In this document: piece after piece, positions 1-4,701 of the stretch | Position numbering within the stretch: position 1 is the first letter of the stretch | Layout: each line of letters starts with the position of its first letter | Source: Chloroflexi bacterium UBA4733 | GTDB lineage: Bacteria > Chloroflexota > UBA4733 | Length of the DNA: 5,453 bases | NCBI GenBank assembly: GCA_002404055.1 | Contig: DHIZ01000078.1 | Coordinates: 7,174-12,626 of the forward strand | Direction: 5' to 3' | Translations under genes and position numbers: made by a program | Notes under the pieces: model-generated | Databases searched by the model: none | What the model was told of the DNA's origin: nothing | What the model saw: only the letters and a program-made list of their open reading frames with translations

Positions 1-798
1 CTTGACCTGCAGGCCGCCCAGCCAGAGCGCGGCCACCACGCCGCCGTTGAGCACCAGCAGCATGAAGGGCATGGTGACGGCCCCCAAGCGCACGGCTGCC
101 AGGTTCTGGGTCATCAGGCGCACGTTGGCAGCGCCGAAGCGCCGCGCCTCGTGGGCGGAGCGCGCGAAGGCTTTGACCACGCGCACGCCGGCCAGGTTCT
201 CCTGCATCACGGTGTTCAGGCTGTCGAGCCGGCGCTGCACCTCGCCGAACATGGGGAAGGTGCGCCCGATGATCCAGATCACTTCGCCCAGCACGATGGG
301 CACCAGCACCAGGTAGAGCAGCGCCAGTGGGGGGCTGGTGAGGACCGCCATGATCACGCTGCCGACCAGCAGCAACGGCACGCGCACCATAATGCGTAGC
401 AGCATCATGACCATGTCCGTCACCTGCTGCACATCGTTGGTGAGGCGCGTGACGAGCTTGCCGGTCTCCAGCGCGTCGAGGTTGCCGAAGGAGAGCGCCT
501 GCACCCGGCGGAAGAGCGTACCGCGCAGGTCGGCGCCGAAAGCCTGGCCGGCCAGGATGGCGAAGACGGTGCAGCCCATGCCGCCGGCCAGCCCGATCAA
601 GGCGGCGCCGACCATGAAGGCGCCGGCCTGCAGGACGACCGCCATATCCAGGCGCAGGATGCCCTGATCGACGATGCGCTGGACCAGGCGCGGCTGGGTC
701 AGGTCCATGGCGACTTCGAGTACCATGCAGAGGGGGGCGAGCACCGCCCAGAGGCGATAGGGCTTGAGGAAGATCGCCAGACGGCGGGTGGCGCCCAA
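1..798 (-). CDS. ABC exporter, N-terminal transmembrane domain (3' end outside window)
   Basis: The 266 visible residues form the membrane domain of a fused permease/ATPase exporter of the MsbA/LmrA/BmrA type, which would drive ATP-dependent export of a lipid, drug or peptide across the cytoplasmic membrane. Hydrophobic helices lie near residues 17-30, 56-80, 137-150, 157-177 and 242-262. The family-typical intracellular loop 'TGKLVTRLTNDV' is at about 112-123 and 'MQENLAGVRVVKAFAR' at about 198-213. The start is TTG at 798-796: an in-frame TAA lies at 810-808, so no earlier start is possible, and AAGGA (809-805) sits 6 bases upstream. The frame stays open to base 1. The nucleotide-binding domain (Walker A, signature motif, Walker B) would lie to the left, as such proteins usually have about 580-600 residues; I cannot see it. 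The substrate cannot be told from this half. A partner half-transporter gene may follow, as is common in the family. Confidence 0.93.
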   Translation of the reverse strand, partial: MGATRRLAIFLKPYRLWAVLAPLCMVLEVAMDLTQPRLVQRIVDQGILRLDMAVVLQAGAFMVGAALIGLAGGMGCTVFAILAGQAFGADLRGTLFRRVQALSFGNLDALETGKLVTRLTNDVQQVTDMVMMLLRIMVRVPLLLVGSVIMAVLTSPPLALLYLVLVPIVLGEVIWIIGRTFPMFGEVQRRLDSLNTVMQENLAGVRVVKAFARSAHEARRFGAANVRLMTQNLAAVRLGAVTMPFMLLVLNGGVVAALWLGGLQVK

Positions 799-827
799 GG
801 ATGGTCCTTACCTGTGTTCCGCGGTAG

Positions 828-857
828 AGTATCGGAGCGTGTACCGGCAAAAGTCAA
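828..857 (-). promoter_or_regulatory. sigma70-like promoter for the ABC exporter
   Basis: On the minus strand, TTGACT (857-852) and GATACT (833-828) are separated by 18 bases. They match the consensus hexamers at 5/6 and 4/6 positions. Transcription would start near 821, about 23 bases before the TTG codon, leaving room for the SD site at 809-805. The position fits the gene well; the call rests on sequence match only. Confidence 0.6.
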
Positions 858-876
858 GCAGGCGCCCAGCAGCGCC

Positions 877-894
877 AGGAGGAGATTTGAGATG
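877..894 (+). promoter_or_regulatory. Shine-Dalgarno and ATG at the hydrolase remnant
   Basis: AGGAGG at 877-882 lies 9 bases before ATG 892-894, in frame with the hydrolase remnant. The open frame extends further upstream, with a GTG at 814. The residues encoded there do not resemble an alpha/beta hydrolase, and they overlap the divergent exporter promoter, so ATG 892 is the better start. Confidence 0.5.
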
Positions 895-1233
895 GCGCGC
901 GGGCGGGAGCGCTCCCCTTCCTGGACGGAGGAGGAGTTCGGCCCCTGGGCCGACGCCAAGCTGCAGGTCAGCCCGAAGTTCGGCATGGGCGGCGCGGCCC
1001 GCCCCGGCGATCAAACGGACTGGCGCGACCTCGTGCCGCGCATCACCTGCCCAACGCTCCTGGTCACCGCCGACCCCGACCGTGGCGCGATCGTCACGCC
1101 GGAAGCGGCAGCCGAAGCGGCACAACTGAACCCGCGCCTGCGGGTGGTCCGGCTGAGCGGCGCGGGGCACAACATCCGGCGGGAGCAGTTCGAGGGCTTC
1201 CTGCAGGCCGCGCGCGACTTCCTCCGGCAATGA
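892..1233 (+). pseudogene. alpha/beta hydrolase, C-terminal part only (5'-truncated remnant)
   Basis: The 113 residues from ATG 892 match the C-terminal portion of alpha/beta-fold hydrolases. After a lid-like stretch ('WTEEEFGPWADAK', about 11-23) come the late core strand 'CPTLLVTADPDRGAIVTPE' (53-71), containing the likely catalytic acid (Asp61 or Asp63), and 'LSGAGHNIRREQF' (88-100) with the catalytic His93. The upstream half, which should carry the first strands, oxyanion loop and Ser nucleophile elbow (G-x-S-x-G), is absent: upstream DNA is the divergent ABC exporter and its promoter. Full-length relatives run to about 250-300 residues. The reading frame is intact to its stop and the ATG has a strong SD, so a short product may still be made. 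Without the nucleophile it should not be a hydrolase by itself. The remnant interpretation is inference; a repurposed small protein is the alternative. Confidence 0.72.
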
Positions 1234-1245
1234 TGGAGAGCACGC

Positions 1246-2343
1246 CTAACTGACGAGAAGCTCCTCAAGGCGGTGATCTTCCAGCGCCGCCAGGCAACGT
1301 GAGACAATCACGTCGAAAAGCTCCTGTCCGCGAGGGCTGCTCAGATCGAGGAGGGCTCCGGCGCGGACCGCGACGTAGAGACTGTTCAGCATGCCGAGGC
1401 GATAGTCGCGCCGGCACTCGGCCAGGGAGTAGTCCCCGACGCCATGGTCGGTGAGGGCGCCGTAGTAGGTCTCAAGGATGCGCGTCTCGATGGCACGTCG
1501 GACGTCCGTCGGCAGGCTGCCAGCCATGAAGTAGGCGAGGTCGCTTGGTCCGCGCTCGCGCCCCGAACGTTGCCAATCCACGACCGCGAGCGGCTGCGTG
1601 CTGCCGGTCGCACCGAAGAGCATATTGTCCAGCCGGAAGTCACCATGCACGATGGTCCATGGTCGGCGTGATTGCTCGGTGCGCACGGCGACGACGTTGC
1701 CACGAAAGCGGCTGCCCAGTTCGAGGAAGCGGCCGGGAAGCTGGTCGCGGTATTTGGCGAGGATGCCATCCCAGGCAGCCGTGTAGGTCTGCTCGATCAT
1801 CTGGAAGAGCTGGGGGCTCGCCAGCGGGAAGCAGGTGAACTCGGCGAGTCGCGGATGGTCCCACCAGGCGCCCTGGAAGGCAGCAAGCTCGCGCGCGATG
1901 AGCTCCGCCTCCGCCGGCGTGCAGCCGCCGACGTTGTCGCCCGGTCGTGCATCGCTGATCTCCTCCAGGAGGATGATGTTCTCGGCGGTGGTCGCGTCGA
2001 GGGCGCTGTAGTAGCAGCGCGGGGTGCGCAGGCGTGATGCCGGCGCGACGTGGGTATAGAAGCCGATCTCCCGCTCGTAGAAGCCGACGGCGTGTAGGGC
2101 GGCTCGCACTGTAGGATTGCTGTTGGGGAACTTGGCAACGAGTGTGCCGGGAGCGCCCTGCTCCTCCTGGTCGTAATCCAGGCGGAGGCGCAACACCGTT
2201 CCGGTGAATCCCCGCCCCGTGCCCAATTGCTCAGGGATCACAGCGGTGACGGTCGCCTCCTGGAGGGCGCCGCCGTCGCGCAGCACCTGCGTCAGCCATT
2301 GCGGCGTGACGGCCACGGGATCAGCCGGGATGGAATGCATCAT
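1246..2343 (-). CDS. APH/ecdysteroid-kinase-like phosphotransferase
   Basis: This 365-residue protein has the protein-kinase-like fold of the aminoglycoside phosphotransferase/choline kinase/EcKL superfamily and probably phosphorylates a small hydroxylated molecule in the cytoplasm. Visible elements are a glycine-rich ATP loop 'GTGRGFTGTVLRL' (41-53), the ATP-contacting Lys71 in 'TLVAKFP', the helix-C acid at Glu90 or Glu92 in 'GFYERE', a hinge 'NIILLEEI' (122-129), the catalytic Brenner motif 'HGDFRLDN' (233-240; Asp235, Asn240) and metal-binding Asp256 in 'VVDWQ'. All key residues are present and the length is normal. The start is ATG 2343-2341, with AGGAGG (2359-2354) 10 bases upstream; a second ATG follows directly (2340-2338). 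The substrate is unknown: bacterial EcKL-like members are mostly uncharacterised, and nothing nearby identifies a sugar, antibiotic or steroid pathway. It ends 12 bp from the convergent hydrolase remnant, with no clear terminator between them. Confidence 0.88.
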   Translation of the reverse strand: MMHSIPADPVAVTPQWLTQVLRDGGALQEATVTAVIPEQLGTGRGFTGTVLRLRLDYDQEEQGAPGTLVAKFPNSNPTVRAALHAVGFYEREIGFYTHVAPASRLRTPRCYYSALDATTAENIILLEEISDARPGDNVGGCTPAEAELIARELAAFQGAWWDHPRLAEFTCFPLASPQLFQMIEQTYTAAWDGILAKYRDQLPGRFLELGSRFRGNVVAVRTEQSRRPWTIVHGDFRLDNMLFGATGSTQPLAVVDWQRSGRERGPSDLAYFMAGSLPTDVRRAIETRILETYYGALTDHGVGDYSLAECRRDYRLGMLNSLYVAVRAGALLDLSSPRGQELFDVIVSRCLAALEDHRLEELLVS

Positions 2344-2454
2344 TAGCCAGTAACCTCCTCTTGACGATATGGCGGAAAGGCGACAGAGCCAGCGCACAGG
2401 TGATCATCGCGAACGTCACCACGGTGCTGTTCCAGTTCCATTGCCTGAGAGTCC

Positions 2455-2483
2455 AGGGTATAGACGCGCTGAGAGAATGTCAA
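2455..2483 (-). promoter_or_regulatory. candidate promoter for the kinase gene
   Basis: On the minus strand a perfect -35 hexamer TTGACA lies at 2483-2478. At 17-base spacing the -10 would be TACCCT (2460-2455, 3/6 matches); at 15-base spacing it would be TATACC (2462-2457, 4/6). The implied leader to ATG 2343 is about 105-110 bases. The -35 is good and the -10 is ambiguous, so this is a moderate guess. Confidence 0.4.
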
Positions 2484-2505
2484 GCGTTCGGTGTGCCAGG
2501 AATCT

Positions 2506-2572
2506 CGAATTCGCCGCCACGTCCTCAGCACGCCGGTAGCCTGCTCAAGGCGCGAATTGCTGCCGCCACGTC
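2506..2572. repeat. imperfect short direct repeat
   Basis: CGAATT followed by GCCGCCACGTC occurs twice, at 2506-2523 and 2553-2572. The joining bases are C in the first copy and GCT in the second, so the copies differ by a 2-base insertion. The 11-base core is identical. A small tandem duplication with later decay would explain it; chance in GC-rich DNA is possible. Confidence 0.4.
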
Positions 2573-2955
2573 GGCGAGGCGGCGGCAGCGGATCACTTTG
2601 GTAGGGTAGGCGGCCAGGAGGCGCGCCGTAGTAGCAACGGCGTTGGCATCCCGGTGGAGCAGGTCCGCCGGGAGCACGGCAGGCTCCAGGTAGCCTTGCC
2701 GCTGCCACCGATGCGCCCCTCGCGGACGTACCAGTGACATACGGCCAGTCTTTGACCGCTCCAATCGGAGAACACCACAATCTCGCTCGATGTCAGTATT
2801 GTTGTTCCGCACGATGGGCCGCCGCCCGCGAGAGGTGGACGCTTCTGGTAACATCCTCATGTACCTCGCCAACGTCTGCGCGCTCAAAGATGAGGGCGGC
2901 GTTGAAAAGGCGCCGAAGCTCGAAGGCGGAAACGTAGATTGGGAGAGTCGCGTTC

Positions 2956-3222
2956 ATGCCGGCAAATCTGGACCAGTCACTGCGCGATCACCTGCTGGCG
3001 TATGCTGACGGTCAGTGCTCTCTCGTGGACTTCGATCGTTGGTTCACGACGCACGTGCTCACTCTACTCGAGCAGCTCACCTCAGACAGGGAAAGTCAGC
3101 GGCGAGTGTACAGCATCGTCGGGGAATTGGCGGAGTACGATGACGGGGTCTGGACCGAGAAGCAGTTGCGGGCCCGCCTGCGCCGACTCGCCAATGCTCC
3201 AGTGCTCCTTGCCGCTTCATAG
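2956..3222 (+). CDS. small soluble protein of unknown function (88 aa)
   Basis: An 88-residue acidic, largely helical protein with no signal peptide or membrane segment. The first half reads 'LRDHLLAYADGQCSLVDFDR', then 'WF' at 29-30. The second half has 'VGELAEYDDGVWTEKQLRAR' (about 55-74), an EF-like or HTH-like acidic turn followed by a helix. I recall similar short hypothetical proteins with the pattern 'L..YL.G..SL..F..WF' and 'LAEY..G.WTE..L' in Chloroflexota, but can name no function. GGGAG at 2941-2945 lies 10 bases before the ATG, an acceptable SD. It converges on the Uma2 gene, with 37 bp between stops. It could be an accessory or antitoxin-like partner, but the opposite orientation argues against a classical toxin-antitoxin operon with Uma2. 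Confidence 0.72.
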   Translation: MPANLDQSLRDHLLAYADGQCSLVDFDRWFTTHVLTLLEQLTSDRESQRRVYSIVGELAEYDDGVWTEKQLRARLRRLANAPVLLAAS

Positions 3223-3236
3223 GCGACATCATCGCC
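3222..3236. terminator. weak hairpin between convergent genes
   Basis: GGCGA (3222-3226) and TCGCC (3232-3236) form a 5-bp stem with a 5-base loop, directly at the stop of the 88-residue gene and 23 bases beyond the Uma2 stop. No T-run follows on either strand, so an intrinsic terminator is only weakly supported. The position between convergent genes is the main argument. Confidence 0.22.
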
Positions 3237-3259
3237 GGTAGCTGACGCGGAAAATGCCG

Positions 3260-3826
3260 TTAGCCGGACGCCAGGATCTGGTCGGCCGCCAAAACGAGCC
3301 CCGACACGACGGTAGATGCCAACGCCTGCCCCGGCCCGATCGCGACCACGTCACGGTAGCCCTCCAGTGCCGGGTTGCTATGGCGTTCGAACCGCCGGTT
3401 ATCCAGGTCAACGAGCCACACTTCTGGGATGCCGGCACGGGCGTAGCGCGGAATCTTCACCTGGCGGTCGTAGGCAAGCGAACTATCGGCCACCTCGATC
3501 AGGAAATAGGTATCGGCCACAGCCGGGGTTGCTGCCTCGTAGAAATCGGCCCGGTAACGTAACACGGCGACATCAGGCTCCGGCTCCGTATCGTCACTCA
3601 GTTGGAGCGGATTCTGGATGTCGACCAGCAGCAGGTCGCCGGCTTGCGCCGCCAGCAGCCGGTTGAGACGCCGGACGGTGGCGGCATGGACACGGCCGAC
3701 TGGACTCATTCGGACAAGCTCGCCATCGATCAACTCCACCCGGTCGTCTTCGCCCAAAATGCCGGCTTCGGCGATGCGGTGATACTCGCCCACGCTGAAG
3801 CGGACGTGCGTCAACTCCACGGCCAT
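3260..3826 (-). CDS. Uma2 family (DUF820) endonuclease-like protein
   Basis: This 188-residue protein is a full-length member of the Uma2/DUF820 family, which has a PD-(D/E)XK restriction-endonuclease-like fold and is abundant in cyanobacteria and Chloroflexota. Diagnostic blocks are 'FSVGEYHRIAEAGILGEDDR' (10-29), 'VELIDGELVRMSPVGRVHA' (30-48), 'EPEPDVAVLRY' (81-91, core Asp85), 'YFLIEVADSSLAYDRQVK' (107-124, core Glu111 and Lys124) and 'YARAGIPEVWLVDLDNRRFE' (128-147). The start is ATG 3826-3824, with GGGAGGG ending 5 bases upstream; the frame stays open to about 3892, but the extra residues are not family-like. It lies 62 bp after the secreted-protein gene on the same strand. The biological role of Uma2 proteins is unsettled: a nuclease activity linked to mobile DNA is commonly proposed and not demonstrable here. 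All core residues are intact. Confidence 0.93.
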   Translation of the reverse strand: MAVELTHVRFSVGEYHRIAEAGILGEDDRVELIDGELVRMSPVGRVHAATVRRLNRLLAAQAGDLLLVDIQNPLQLSDDTEPEPDVAVLRYRADFYEAATPAVADTYFLIEVADSSLAYDRQVKIPRYARAGIPEVWLVDLDNRRFERHSNPALEGYRDVVAIGPGQALASTVVSGLVLAADQILASG

Positions 3827-3888
3827 GGCGACCCTCCCGGAACCTGCGCTCGTCGGTACACCGTAGCATGCCTGGAGGACCGCAGGGA

Positions 3889-4701
3889 TCACGCACTGCC
3901 GAGCGTTACCAGGATCGGCTTACCCCAGGTCGGCGGCGTGGCGTCAGGCACGAGCCGGCTGCCGTTCCAGGTGTAGCTGATCGTGACCGGCGGCTGGGAG
4001 GGGCAGCAGAGGGCATCGGTGGCAGCGTAGTGCGCGTAGCTGACGCTGAAGGTTCCGGCAGCCGGCGAGGAGACGCCGCGGATGCTCATGCTTTCCTGGT
4101 TGGCATCCCCGCCCAGAAAGGTCGTGCCGTGCCAGAAGAAGACGAGTTGCCCATAGCCATCGGCGGTGGGAAAGCGACCGCCGATGGCGGCAGTCAAGGC
4201 GCCGGCTCCGCCGTCCGAGATCGTCACGGGAGGCAGTTCCAGGGCCATGTGCTCGCTGGGGATGGCGACTTCCGTGGTGCGCGCCAGCAGTGCCGTAACG
4301 TCGGCCAGGGCGGGCACGTCGGCCACCGGTGTCGAAAGAAGGGTGGTTCCCGGCGTGCCGGCGTCGCTCTCCCAGGAGAAGCGCTGCGTGTTCAGGCGCA
4401 GTTCGATCCCGGCGGGACCGTTGATCCAGGTGTGGTAGCCGTCGGTGAAGGCGGTGAAGTTACGGGTACCCACTTGTGGGTGCTTGCGCCAGACGAGCAG
4501 ACCGTGGGCGGTGTGCTGCAGGGCATCACCGTTGGCGGCGAAGGTCTGATCGTCAAGGCAGTTGGCAACGGTCAGGCCCAGGTCGGCGTGCAGCGTCTTG
4601 AAACCGAGGATGTACTGGCAGTTGGCAGCCAGGGCCGGCGTCGCCGGCAGGGCAAGGGCCACCAGGCACAGGATGATGGCGAGACTCCACCGACGTGGCA
4701 T
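3889..4701 (-). CDS. secreted protein with LppP/LprE-like C-terminal domain
   Basis: A 270-residue exported protein. Residues 1-25 are a signal peptide: basic MPRRW, a hydrophobic core, and a probable cleavage after 'TPALA' at 25. No lipobox is evident, so the mature form is probably released rather than lipid-anchored. The middle (about 53-110) holds 'GDALQHTAHGLLVWRK' and 'FTAFTDGYHTWINGPAGIEL' plus 'RLNTQRFSWE', a block I recall from Chloroflexota secreted proteins. The C-terminal half (about 145-252) has 'GGRFPTADGYGQLVFFWHGT', then 'AGTFSVSYAHYAATDALCCP' and 'VTISYTWNG', resembling the LppP/LprE lipoprotein family with its paired Cys (232-233). The start ATG 4701-4699 overlaps the stop of the GH5 gene by one base and has AAGGA 7 bases upstream, so translation is probably coupled. 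The frame is open farther upstream inside the GH5 gene, but the signal peptide fixes the start. The role is unknown; extracellular polysaccharide or wall binding is inferred from its partner. Confidence 0.85.
   Translation of the reverse strand: MPRRWSLAIILCLVALALPATPALAANCQYILGFKTLHADLGLTVANCLDDQTFAANGDALQHTAHGLLVWRKHPQVGTRNFTAFTDGYHTWINGPAGIELRLNTQRFSWESDAGTPGTTLLSTPVADVPALADVTALLARTTEVAIPSEHMALELPPVTISDGGAGALTAAIGGRFPTADGYGQLVFFWHGTTFLGGDANQESMSIRGVSSPAAGTFSVSYAHYAATDALCCPSQPPVTISYTWNGSRLVPDATPPTWGKPILVTLGSA
4156..4188. repeat. perfect 12-bp inverted repeat inside the secreted-protein gene
   Basis: GCCATCGGCGGT (4156-4167) and its exact reverse complement ACCGCCGATGGC (4177-4188) flank a 9-base loop. 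The transcript would form a strong GC-rich hairpin at codons 172-182 (AIGGRFPTADG). Coding for a conserved-looking motif may fully account for it. Confidence 0.75.

Larger units (their letters stand above)
2344..2955. other. gene-poor stretch with short broken reading frames
   Basis: No convincing intact gene is seen here, and parts are visibly less GC-rich than the flanks (for example about 2760-2820). On the minus strand there are protein-like pieces in different frames. One reads 'VVFSDWSGQRLAVCHWYV' (in 2778-2593). Another is 'ATTARLLAAYPTKVIRC' followed by 'RRLADVAAAIRALSRLP' (in 2660-2525). A third open frame ends in a TAA that overlaps the kinase ATG (TAATG, 2345-2341). A 54-codon minus-strand frame, 2957-2793, begins MNATLPIYVSAFELRRLF. 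I recognise none of them. They may be remains of a frameshifted gene, or chance frames in GC-rich DNA. Plus-strand open frames here are Arg/Ser-rich and look like noise. Confidence 0.5.

Noticed and set aside
2..667. Plus-strand open frames across the left 0.7 kb
   Set aside because: They are Arg/Pro/Thr-rich, resemble no protein, and are antisense to the clear ABC exporter membrane domain.
814..891. GTG start at 814 for the hydrolase remnant
   Set aside because: It lies over the divergent exporter promoter, has no SD site, and encodes residues without hydrolase character.
1234..1245. Terminator between the hydrolase remnant and the kinase
   Set aside because: Only 12 bp separate the stops, and no stem with a T-run is visible on either strand.
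2956..3826. The 88-residue protein and Uma2 as a toxin-antitoxin pair
   Set aside because: The genes are convergent rather than co-transcribed, and neither shows toxin or antitoxin motifs that I recognise.
3827..3888. Own promoter for Uma2 (TG-n-TACGGT on the minus strand)
   Set aside because: The -10 matches only 3 of 6 positions and no -35 is seen at the right distance.
3827..3892. Earlier start for the Uma2 gene giving 210 residues
   Set aside because: The extra 22 residues are not family-like, and a strong GGGAGGG site points to ATG 3826.
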